Of a DNA stretch of 5,937 nucleotides, positions 1-5,853 are shown one piece after another. Each line of letters starts with the position of its first letter. Within the stretch, counting starts at the first letter, position 1. Under the pieces are notes generated by a model. That model made no database searches, had not been told where the DNA came from, and worked only from the letters and a program-made list of their open reading frames with translations. This DNA is from Acidisarcina sp. GTDB lineage: Bacteria; Acidobacteriota; Blastocatellia; Pyrinomonadales; Pyrinomonadaceae. The DNA lies in assembly GCA_021155145.1 (NCBI GenBank), contig JAJNPX010000476.1:1-5937 (forward strand), written 5' to 3'. Position numbers and translations under genes: made by a program.

Positions 1-2
1 TT

Positions 3-1745
3 GCGGCTACGGTAGGCCTCTTCGTGACCGAGCAACTGCGGGTTGATGTGGTTGCGTTGCTGGCAATGTCGCTGCTACTGATCAGCGGCATCATAACACC
101 TTCACAGGGGCTTGCTGGATTTAGCAACTCGGCGACGATCACGGTCGGAGCGATGTTCGTTCTGAGTGCTGGCCTGTATCGAACTGGGGCTATCAATTTT
201 CTAGGCAACATCTCGGTACGCGTATTCAAGGAGGGCTTCTGGTTCGGCATCATCATCGTAATGCTGATCGTCGGCGTGCTTTCGGCCTTCATCAATAACA
301 CTCCTGTCGTCGCCATATTTCTTCCGATATTGTTAGGCGTGGCTCGCGATACTGGGATCAGCGTATCAAAGATCTTGATACCGGTGTCGTTTGCGTCGAT
401 GTTTGGCGGAGTCTGCACACTCATCGGAACTTCCACGAATATTCTCGTTAGTTCGATCGCCGAGAAGAACGGTTTGCGGCCGTTTAGTATGTTCGAGTTC
501 GCTCCGCTTGGACTTGTTTTTTTCGCCGTCGGCACTGCGTATCTGCTTCTTGTTGGGATCCGTTTGATACCCGACAGGCGAGGCAAGGGCGACTTGATCG
601 AAGATTTCTCGATGAACGAGTACCTGACCGAGGTGGTTATCTCGGAAGATTCGATCTCGGTGGGGAGATCGATCCGCGATGCTCCTATCGTTCACGATCT
701 GGATCTCACGATCCTAAAGGTCCAAAGCGGCGACGAGACGATCCAGCTGCCGCCTCCGACGTACGTACTGCAAACTGGAGATGTTTTGCTTGTTCGGTCT
801 GACATCGAACAGATCCGAGCCTTGCAGAAGCGCGAGGGTATAGAGTTCAAGCCGAAGGTCAAGTGGGGAGAATCGAACGTCGCCCAAGATCGGTATCGCT
901 TGCTCGAAGCTGTGATCGAGCCCAATTCGTCGCTCGTCGGCAGTACGCTGCAGCGAAGCAATTTTCGCGATCAATATGGTGCTACCGTTTTGGCGATCCG
1001 ACACAAAGGCAAGCTCCTTCGGGAGAAGTTGTCGGACACATTGTTGAGCGCCGGAGATCTTTTGCTGATCGAGATCGAGGCCGCACGCATTCCGGCATTC
1101 AAACGGAGCGGAGATTTCATCGTGACATCAGAAATGGAGGCTTCTGAGTTCCGGCGTAATAAGGCGATATCTGCAATTCTGGTCGTAGCGGCCGTCGTCA
1201 CGTTTGCCGCGGCGGGCGCAATGCCGATCGTCGGTTCCGCGGTTGTCGGTGCGGTCGTAATGATCCTTCTTCGATGCATCACGATCGAGGAAGCGTATTC
1301 AGCTATTGAGTGGAAGATCATCTTTCTGCTGGCGGGTGTGCTCTCATTAGGTGTCGCGCTCGAGGAATCCGGTACGGCGGCGCTACTCTCGTCAAACCTT
1401 TTAAGGTACGTCGGCGCCCTCGGGCCGATCGCACTCATATCAGCGTTTTATTTGCTGACTTCTCTCCTCACTGAAACGATGTCGAACAACGCGACCGCGG
1501 CTCTGCTTGCGCCGATCGCGATAGCGTCCGCCAAGGCCATGGGAGTCGATGCGACGCCTTTTCTGATGGCGATCACTTTCGCAGCGTCGGCGAGTTTTAT
1601 GACGCCGGTCGGGTATCAGACGAACACGATGATCTACGGTCCGGGGCAATACAAGTTCGTCGATTTTCTAAAGGTGGGAACGCCCTTGAATATTATGTTC
1701 TGGATAACTGCGACGATCCTGATTCCGATGTTCTGGAGTTTCTGA
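3..1745 (+). CDS. SLC13/DASS (CitT-like) anion permease with two TrkA-C domains, 5'-truncated
   Basis: Integral inner-membrane permease of the divalent anion:Na+ symporter superfamily, likely moving a dicarboxylate, sulfate or similar anion. Numbering below is from the GTG at 24 (573 residues). Hydrophobic helices occupy about 8-25, 36-58, 72-104, 115-145 and 155-183. A soluble insert follows, made of two TrkA-C (RCK_C) units at about 195-270 and 288-358, each ending in a GDxLL strand. The second helical half spans 380-573. The two half-repeats carry the family's substrate/cation loops: NNTP (91-94) with GTSTN (135-139), and SNNAT (487-491) with TPVGYQTNTM (527-536). The reading frame stays open to the left edge and the upstream codons read ATVGLF, continuing a hydrophobic helix into the family-typical TExLRVDVVAL segment. 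The GTG at 24 is therefore probably not the start, and the first helix begins outside the window. Substrate cannot be told from sequence. TrkA-C domains suggest ligand gating. No clear terminator follows. Confidence 0.9.
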   Translation, partial: AATVGLFVTEQLRVDVVALLAMSLLLISGIITPSQGLAGFSNSATITVGAMFVLSAGLYRTGAINFLGNISVRVFKEGFWFGIIIVMLIVGVLSAFINNTPVVAIFLPILLGVARDTGISVSKILIPVSFASMFGGVCTLIGTSTNILVSSIAEKNGLRPFSMFEFAPLGLVFFAVGTAYLLLVGIRLIPDRRGKGDLIEDFSMNEYLTEVVISEDSISVGRSIRDAPIVHDLDLTILKVQSGDETIQLPPPTYVLQTGDVLLVRSDIEQIRALQKREGIEFKPKVKWGESNVAQDRYRLLEAVIEPNSSLVGSTLQRSNFRDQYGATVLAIRHKGKLLREKLSDTLLSAGDLLLIEIEAARIPAFKRSGDFIVTSEMEASEFRRNKAISAILVVAAVVTFAAAGAMPIVGSAVVGAVVMILLRCITIEEAYSAIEWKIIFLLAGVLSLGVALEESGTAALLSSNLLRYVGALGPIALISAFYLLTSLLTETMSNNATAALLAPIAIASAKAMGVDATPFLMAITFAASASFMTPVGYQTNTMIYGPGQYKFVDFLKVGTPLNIMFWITATILIPMFWSF

Positions 1746-1773
1746 TCGGCAGGGGTAAATCGATCTTATAGCG

Positions 1774-1803
1774 TTTCGATTAATTACAAGAATCGATTAT
1801 AAT
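1774..1803 (+). promoter_or_regulatory. Predicted sigma-70-type promoter of ald
   Basis: A perfect TATAAT lies at 1798-1803. A weak -35 match, TTTCGA (3 of 6 to TTGACA), lies at 1774-1779 with an 18-bp spacer. Transcription would begin near 1810, leaving about 35 nt of leader that contains the ald ribosome binding site. The poor -35 box fits a promoter that needs an activator or is modulated through the dyad in the spacer. It implies that ald is transcribed independently of the permease, although read-through is not excluded. Confidence 0.6.
1776..1796. promoter_or_regulatory. Dyad in the ald promoter spacer (candidate operator)
   Basis: TCGATT at 1776-1781 and AATCGA at 1791-1796 form a perfect 6-bp inverted repeat separated by 9 nt, lying between the presumed -35 and -10 boxes. 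A further AATCGA copy lies at 1758-1763, 33 bp upstream of the second arm, which is about three helical turns. Ald genes are often controlled by Lrp/AsnC-type regulators in other bacteria, and such a protein could bind here. That is inference: AT-rich short dyads also arise by chance. Confidence 0.3.
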
Positions 1804-1832
1804 TTCGAGTTTGCTATTCACAACTAGTTTTT

Positions 1833-1837
1833 AGGAG
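1833..1837 (+). promoter_or_regulatory. Ribosome binding site of ald
   Basis: AGGAG, 7 nt before the ATG at 1845. It fixes the start of ald, and the protein then opens with the family-typical [10 protein letters not shown]. Confidence 0.85.
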
Positions 1838-1844
1838 TCAGCGA

Positions 1845-2981
1845 ATGAAGATCGGATTACCGAAAGAAATTAAAGACAACGAGTATCGCGTCGGCCTCAC
1901 GCCGGCGGGTGTGCAGGCCCTGGAAGATGCGGGTCACGAGGTTTTCGTGCAGAAATCTGCCGGAGAAGGCTCGGGATTTACGGATGATCAGTATGTAAAG
2001 GCCGGCGCCGACCTGCTTGATACCGCGGACGAAGTTTGGGAGACCGGCGACATGATCGTAAAGGTCAAGGAACCGGTCGCGCCCGAGTATGCTCGGATGC
2101 GTGAAGATCAGCTCCTGTTCACCTACCTTCATCTTGCTCCCGAGCTTGAGTTGACGAAGGTGATGCTTGAGCGAAAGGTGACGGGAGTAGCATATGAAAC
2201 GATCACCGACAAACAAGGCCGCTTGCCGTTGTTGACTCCGATGTCTGAGGTTGCCGGCCGCATGTCGGTTCAGGTCGGCGCAACATATTTAGAAAAAATG
2301 AACGGCGGCCGTGGCATTCTTCTGGGCGGCGTTCCGGGCGTTCCCGCTGCAAACGTGGTGATCATCGGCGGCGGCATCGTCGGCACTGAGGCTGCAAAAA
2401 TGGCTGTCGGGCTTGGGGCCAAGGTCACCATCATCGACCGCAACCTTGACCGGCTAAGACAGCTGGATGACATATTCCTTTCCAAGGTCCAGACTCTCGC
2501 TTCGTCGAAATACGCTATCGAAGAGGCAATTTCGCACGCTGACCTCGTTATTGGAGCGGTCCTGGTCGTCGGAGCTGCGGCCCCTAAACTGGTGACGCGC
2601 GATATGCTTCATTTGGTCCCAAGCGGGGCAGTGCTTGTTGACGTAGCGGTCGATCAGGGCGGCTGCTTTGAGACAACGCACGCTACTACTCACTCTAACC
2701 CGACCTACTTTGAAGAAGGGGTTCTGCATTATTGCGTAGCGAACATGCCCGGTGCGGTGCCCCGCACTTCTACTTTTGCATTGACGAACGCGACCCTGCC
2801 ATATGCTCTTGACCTTGCCAATAAAGGCTTTGAAAGAGCGATACAGGATGATCCGGGGCTTCGCGAAGGCGTAAATACGTACGCAGGGAAGCTTACCTAC
2901 GAAGCAGTAGCCGAATCGCAGGGATTGGAATACACGCCTCTCGATTCGCTTCTTGACATAAAGGCCGCTTCGGCTAATTAG
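1845..2981 (+). CDS. ald: Alanine dehydrogenase (NAD-dependent, EC 1.4.1.1)
   Basis: Cytosolic enzyme that interconverts L-alanine + NAD+ + water with pyruvate + ammonia + NADH. It serves alanine catabolism, or NADH reoxidation with ammonia assimilation when run in reverse. The 378-residue product matches the family (about 371) along its whole length, with a short C-terminal extension (KAASAN). Known active-site positions of the family are all in place with the same numbering: R15 and K75 for pyruvate binding, H96 and D270 as catalytic residues. The Rossmann motif GGGIVG is at 175-180, with D198 at the end of the next strand, as expected for NAD rather than NADP preference. The conserved block [16 protein letters not shown] lies at 295-310. 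The start is supported by the AGGAG site 7 nt upstream. The gene has its own predicted promoter with a dyad, and its TAG stop overlaps the stop of the convergent receiver gene. A transhydrogenase alpha subunit is excluded by length and by the Ald-specific C-terminal block. Confidence 0.97.
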   Translation: MKIGLPKEIKDNEYRVGLTPAGVQALEDAGHEVFVQKSAGEGSGFTDDQYVKAGADLLDTADEVWETGDMIVKVKEPVAPEYARMREDQLLFTYLHLAPELELTKVMLERKVTGVAYETITDKQGRLPLLTPMSEVAGRMSVQVGATYLEKMNGGRGILLGGVPGVPAANVVIIGGGIVGTEAAKMAVGLGAKVTIIDRNLDRLRQLDDIFLSKVQTLASSKYAIEEAISHADLVIGAVLVVGAAAPKLVTRDMLHLVPSGAVLVDVAVDQGGCFETTHATTHSNPTYFEEGVLHYCVANMPGAVPRTSTFALTNATLPYALDLANKGFERAIQDDPGLREGVNTYAGKLTYEAVAESQGLEYTPLDSLLDIKAASAN

Positions 2982-3334
2982 ACGAGTTTTTCTAGCGCCG
3001 AAATTATATTGATCTTCAAGTTGGTGTCTTTTGGTATGAAGATATCAGCTAACTCTTTGGCGGGCTGGCCGTTCTCTACGGTGAGCCCGCTTATCATTAT
3101 TCTGGGGATCGATCTCTTCTCAGGGTCCGCCATCAATATCCGGAAAATCTCGCTGCCGTTCAAACGGGGCATTTCCTCATCCGCGACGATCGCGTCCAGA
3201 TCGTTTTCGAACGCGATCTTTAGAGCTTGCCTGCCTTCTTCCGCAATAAGCACCTGATATCCTTTGGATCGAAGCACCAATTCCAGGAGTTTTCTGATCG
3301 ACGGACTATCGTCCGCTATGAGGATCGTCTTCAT
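2978..3334 (-). CDS. Single-domain response regulator (CheY-like receiver)
   Basis: A 118-residue stand-alone receiver domain with no output domain, presumably signalling by protein-protein contact or as a phosphorelay carrier after phosphorylation by a histidine kinase encoded elsewhere. The acidic pair D8-D9 follows strand 1 (ILIADDS). The phospho-acceptor is D52 in VADEEMP, followed by the family-typical MPxxxG. S82 (MISG) is at the Ser/Thr switch position, F99 at the aromatic position, and K102 is the invariant lysine. The residue after K102 is Asp rather than the usual cis-proline of the KP motif, a mild departure. The ATG must be the start or very near it: strand 1 begins at once, and an in-frame TAA lies four codons upstream with no other start between. 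No Shine-Dalgarno is visible (the leader ends in ACCGATCCG). A TATTAA at 3346-3351 on this strand, 11 nt before the ATG, could be a -10 box for a nearly leaderless mRNA, but no -35 is evident. The gene is divergent from the radical SAM gene and convergent with ald, overlapping its stop by 4 bp. Confidence 0.93.
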   Translation of the reverse strand: MKTILIADDSPSIRKLLELVLRSKGYQVLIAEEGRQALKIAFENDLDAIVADEEMPRLNGSEIFRILMADPEKRSIPRIMISGLTVENGQPAKELADIFIPKDTNLKINIISALEKLV

Positions 3335-3383
3335 CGGATCGGTAGTTAATAGCAGTTAGCAACTTGGAGTAGCGGAAGATTAT

Positions 3384-3413
3384 TTGCCAACCTGTCTGTG
3401 GAAAATCTACACT
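3384..3413 (+). promoter_or_regulatory. Predicted promoter of the radical SAM gene (near-leaderless)
   Basis: TTGCCA at 3384-3389 (5 of 6 to TTGACA), an 18-bp spacer, then TACACT at 3408-3413 (4 of 6 to TATAAT). Transcription would start near 3420, only about 9 nt before the ATG at 3429. That agrees with the absence of a Shine-Dalgarno site there. It lies in the 94-bp region shared with the divergent receiver gene. Confidence 0.5.
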
Positions 3414-3428
3414 AAGTAGTTTACCACG

Positions 3429-4880
3429 ATGTACGAGTTTGCCGTTACACCTGCTATTACCCAGCTTCGACGACCCGGGGTGACCATTTCAGAGGTCGCG
3501 CCCGCAAGCCTCGGCGAAGAGCTTGAACTAGCACCAAACGATCGTATCGTGAAGGTGAACGGACGAAGTGTGCGGGATTACCTGGACTTTCGATTTCAAA
3601 CGGCGGGTGAGACCGAGCTCGTATTTCAGGTAAGAAAGGCCGGCGGAGAAGTGATCGAGATAGAGTTCGACCGCGAAGAAAGCGAGGAATTTGGCCTGAC
3701 CTTTGAGCAGATCGTTCCCCGCCAATGCGCTAATGAATGCCTCTTTTGTTTTTGCAAAGGTAACCCGGCTGATGCCCGCCCGTCATTATTCGTCAGGGAT
3801 GAGGACATTCGACTTTCCTTCCTTTACGGCAATTACACTACGCTCTCGTCTATAACCGATGACGAGATGAACCGGATCATCGAACAGCGCCTATCGCCGC
3901 AGTACGTATCTATTCACGCCACTGACCTCAAAACGCGGGCGTTTTTGCTCGGTGTGGACGAATCGCGAGCGGACATATTCGATAAGTTTCAAAGGCTGCT
4001 CGACAATGATATAGAGATCCACGCCCAGGTTGTTCTATGTCCCGAGATCAATGACGGCGCCCAGCTTGAAAAGACGCTGCGCGACTTGGTCTCCCACTAC
4101 CCCAAGGTGGTCAGCGTCGCGGTGGTTCCCGTCGCGCTGACGCGTTACAATACCGACGAAAGATTGACCCGGGTCACGCCCGAGTTTTGCAGGAAGACGA
4201 TCAAAGAGGTCGAGCACCTTCAGAGAGAGTTTCGGCGTTCGCTGGGGACGACATTCGCTTACCTCGGTGACGAGATCTATTTAAAAGGCGGCGTCGAGGT
4301 CCCGTCCAGAAGGCATTACGGAAACTACCCTCAGATCGAAGACGGCGTTGGGATGGTGCGTTCGTTCCTCACCGCTTTCGAAAAGCTGCTCGAAGCATCA
4401 CGTCGCGGGTCTGATAAGGTAGCTGCGGTCGAGATCGCGCGGGAGTTTCTTCGCAATTCCCGCACGCATCCCGAGGCTCGCGTCCCGGCGAGGGCGCCGC
4501 TCGCAAACGCAGTAGTTGTAGATCGGCCGCGAATTAAGGGGTTGCATGGGACTGTTTTGACCGGTGAAATGTTTGCACCGATCATGGCGGGGCAGATAAA
4601 GAGATACAACGAACTCACCGGTTCCCGGATCTCTGTCGTATCGGTCACGAATACCTACTTTGGCGGAGACGTTTCGGTCGCCGGCCTTCTGACCGGACAG
4701 GATTACCTGAAGATCACAGACAAGATCAAGGGCGATTTTGTGATCATTCCCAAACATACGATCAAGTCAGACGAACCGGTCCTTCTCGACGGCTTGACGT
4801 TCGGTGGATTGAAGGAGCAGATGCCGGTGCCGGTATACGACCTCGATACCCAGGGGCTCATTGAATTCCTTTCCAAATAA
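3429..4880 (+). CDS. DUF512 radical SAM protein with N-terminal PDZ-like domain (TIGR03279-type)
   Basis: Predicted cytosolic iron-sulfur enzyme of unknown reaction, 483 residues, a little longer than my recollection of the family (about 430-460). The order is a PDZ-like domain at about 15-80 (GVTISEVAPAS, then LAPNDRIVKVNGRSVRD), a radical SAM core from about 95, and a DUF512 C-terminal domain from about 230 to the end. The cluster motif CX3CX2C is C100, C104 and C107, with a fourth cysteine at C109 (CLFCFC). Family signatures include RLSFLYGNYTTL (128-139), YVSIHATD (159-166), QVVLCPEINDG (200-210), VAVVPVALTR (230-239) and FGGDVSVAGLLTGQD (411-425). The start is fixed within narrow limits because an in-frame TAG lies at 3417-3419, yet there is no Shine-Dalgarno before the ATG, so the mRNA may be leaderless. 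The gene is divergent from the receiver gene and convergent with the TonB-like gene. Relatives are often listed only as putative FeS or radical SAM oxidoreductases. No specific substrate should be assigned. Confidence 0.92.
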   Translation: MYEFAVTPAITQLRRPGVTISEVAPASLGEELELAPNDRIVKVNGRSVRDYLDFRFQTAGETELVFQVRKAGGEVIEIEFDREESEEFGLTFEQIVPRQCANECLFCFCKGNPADARPSLFVRDEDIRLSFLYGNYTTLSSITDDEMNRIIEQRLSPQYVSIHATDLKTRAFLLGVDESRADIFDKFQRLLDNDIEIHAQVVLCPEINDGAQLEKTLRDLVSHYPKVVSVAVVPVALTRYNTDERLTRVTPEFCRKTIKEVEHLQREFRRSLGTTFAYLGDEIYLKGGVEVPSRRHYGNYPQIEDGVGMVRSFLTAFEKLLEASRRGSDKVAAVEIAREFLRNSRTHPEARVPARAPLANAVVVDRPRIKGLHGTVLTGEMFAPIMAGQIKRYNELTGSRISVVSVTNTYFGGDVSVAGLLTGQDYLKITDKIKGDFVIIPKHTIKSDEPVLLDGLTFGGLKEQMPVPVYDLDTQGLIEFLSK

Positions 4881-4914
4881 AAGAAAGGACGCGGCAAGGT
4901 GCGCGCCCGTTCTT
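4881..4914 (-). terminator. Predicted intrinsic terminator of the TonB-like gene
   Basis: A hairpin with arms 4881-4893 and 4902-4914 and an 8-nt loop lies between two convergent genes. Pairs are AAGAA/TTCTT, GG/CC and CGCG/CGCG, broken by two interior positions. Read as - strand RNA, one of these (4889/4906) becomes a G-U wobble, so only one U-C mismatch remains. On that strand the stem runs into a T-rich tail (TTTCTTTTATTT, 4875-4886) that overlaps the end of the stem and the radical SAM stop codon. On the + strand no T-run follows, so it should act mainly on leftward transcripts. Confidence 0.55.
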
Positions 4915-4932
4915 CCTGCCCGAGATGCCATA

Positions 4933-5742
4933 TCATCTCTTAAAATTATAAGTAATAAGGCCCGTGACCTTTACCGGCACGCCTGATAGGGTCGTTGGTT
5001 TAAATCTGGCCTTGAGCGCGGCCGCCGTCGCGGCGGGACGAAGGAGAGCGTTTCCATCGAGTGCCTTTGCCGAGATGACCTTTCCGGTCTCATCAACGGT
5101 TATTTGCACCACGACAATACCTTGTGCTCTCACAGCTAGTGCGGCCGCCGAATACACTGGCTGGGGCAGGTAGGTCGCCTTTCCCGTCATAGCACCACCC
5201 GACACGGGGGGACGGTCCTTGACGATCTTGGGTAGTGGCGGAGCTTCCTTTGGCAAGTTCTCGTCAACGCCAGTATCAGTATTTCCGACTGGGTTACCGG
5301 AGGACGTTCCACCTTCCGCGGGTCGATCGGAGTAGCCCGGCGGTGAATCTGCTTTACCCAATCTGGCGATCTCCCATTTATCCGATGGAGTCGAGGCGTA
5401 TGGGTTGACCTCTGCCGACGGCTTATCGGGTACGAGGCTCGGTTCGTCGGTCGCGGCCATAAGTATCCGGCGCGTAAGATCGCTGTCGGATCTTGAGGTG
5501 GGCTGGTCTTCCGGTTCACGTGCGGCTTCGGGTGCGGGTGGCGGTTCGCTCTCAATCACAGGTGTCAACATACGCGCCGCATCAAACATATCGTTGCCGA
5601 GGTCGTAATCGGCCGCGTAGATGCTGGCGATGACGGCCGTTGAAAATAGAACAGCAACGAAAAGAAATGAAAGAATAAAGATCCTTCGGCGGGGCCCAAC
5701 ATCGGCACCGGTCGAAGCAGACTCGACAAGCTTGTCAAACAT
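4933..5742 (-). CDS. TonB C-terminal-domain protein (energy-transducer family)
   Basis: Inner-membrane-anchored periplasmic protein, 269 residues from the chosen start. TonB proteins couple the ExbB/ExbD proton channel to outer-membrane receptors; orphan copies are common in Acidobacteriota and their partners are often unknown. Residues 1-20 are cytoplasmic and end in PRRR, followed by one membrane helix at about 21-43. A long Pro/Ser/Asp/Glu-rich linker (about 60-185) includes PPPAPEAA and KEAPPLPKI. The TonB_C domain at 187-269 contains VVQITVDETGKVISA, ARFKPTTLSG and the closing VKVTGLITYNF strand. The usual YP of that domain reads YS (197-198), a small deviation. The longest open frame starts at a GTG at 5784 with no ribosome binding site, whereas the ATG at 5742 has AGGAGG 9 nt upstream and gives the typical MFDKL start. 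No exbB, exbD or receptor gene is in the window. A candidate ECF-type promoter lies upstream and a terminator downstream, suggesting a single-gene transcript. Confidence 0.88.
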   Translation of the reverse strand: MFDKLVESASTGADVGPRRRIFILSFLFVAVLFSTAVIASIYAADYDLGNDMFDAARMLTPVIESEPPPAPEAAREPEDQPTSRSDSDLTRRILMAATDEPSLVPDKPSAEVNPYASTPSDKWEIARLGKADSPPGYSDRPAEGGTSSGNPVGNTDTGVDENLPKEAPPLPKIVKDRPPVSGGAMTGKATYLPQPVYSAAALAVRAQGIVVVQITVDETGKVISAKALDGNALLRPAATAAALKARFKPTTLSGVPVKVTGLITYNFKR

Positions 5743-5751
5743 ATTCAAATT

Positions 5752-5757
5752 CCTCCT
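5752..5757 (-). promoter_or_regulatory. Shine-Dalgarno site that sets the TonB-like start
   Basis: A perfect AGGAGG on the - strand, 9 nt before the ATG at 5742. It lies inside the longer open frame from 5784, so it argues for the 269-residue product over the 283-residue one. Confidence 0.85.
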
Positions 5758-5776
5758 GATCTTCGGTGCCGTTTGG

Positions 5777-5804
5777 TTAGACACCGGAAACGAGGAATTG
5801 TTCC
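5777..5804 (-). promoter_or_regulatory. Candidate ECF-sigma (sigma-E-like) promoter of the TonB-like gene
   Basis: On the - strand, GGAAC (5804 to 5800) is followed after 18 nt by TCTAA (5781 to 5777, preceded by G). This is the arrangement of sigma-E-type promoters (GGAACTT, about 15-16 nt, GTCTAA). Initiation near 5770 would leave a leader of about 28 nt containing the AGGAGG site. GGAAC is also part of a small inverted repeat, AGGAA-CAA-TTCCT (5793-5805), so it could instead be an operator half-site. No sigma-70 boxes stand out in this intergenic region. Confidence 0.4.
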
Positions 5805-5853
5805 TATGAACGTGATCGAATTTGAAAGGGCGGAACAGAGACGCAGGGGTGGG

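Noticed and set aside
600..1300. High density of GATC/CGATC words in the permease gene.
   Set aside because: It is explained by frequent Ile (ATC) codons after codons ending in G and by Asp-Arg/Ser-Ile combinations. Spacing is irregular, and I see no reason to call it a repeat or origin.
366..1649. Several - strand and one + strand open frames of 60-155 codons inside the permease gene.
   Set aside because: Their products are Arg/Ser-rich or low-complexity with no recognisable domain, and they lie wholly within a well-conserved coding frame.
1746..1775. Possible terminator after the permease gene.
   Set aside because: No stem of useful length followed by a T-run could be found. Read-through into ald remains possible.
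3009..3257. An 82-codon + frame opposite the receiver gene.
   Set aside because: It is antisense to an unmistakable receiver domain with all key residues, and it shows no family resemblance of its own.
3340..3372. Imperfect repeat of TGCTAACT-like words (- strand) upstream of the receiver gene.
   Set aside because: Copies differ in length and sequence and amount to two short AT-rich words, too weak to call an operator.
5187..5608. Frames of 67 and 122 codons overlapping the TonB-like linker region.
   Set aside because: They are Arg/Pro- or Ser/Gly-rich by-products of the low-complexity linker on either strand. The TonB frame has a membrane helix and TonB_C domain on either side of this stretch.
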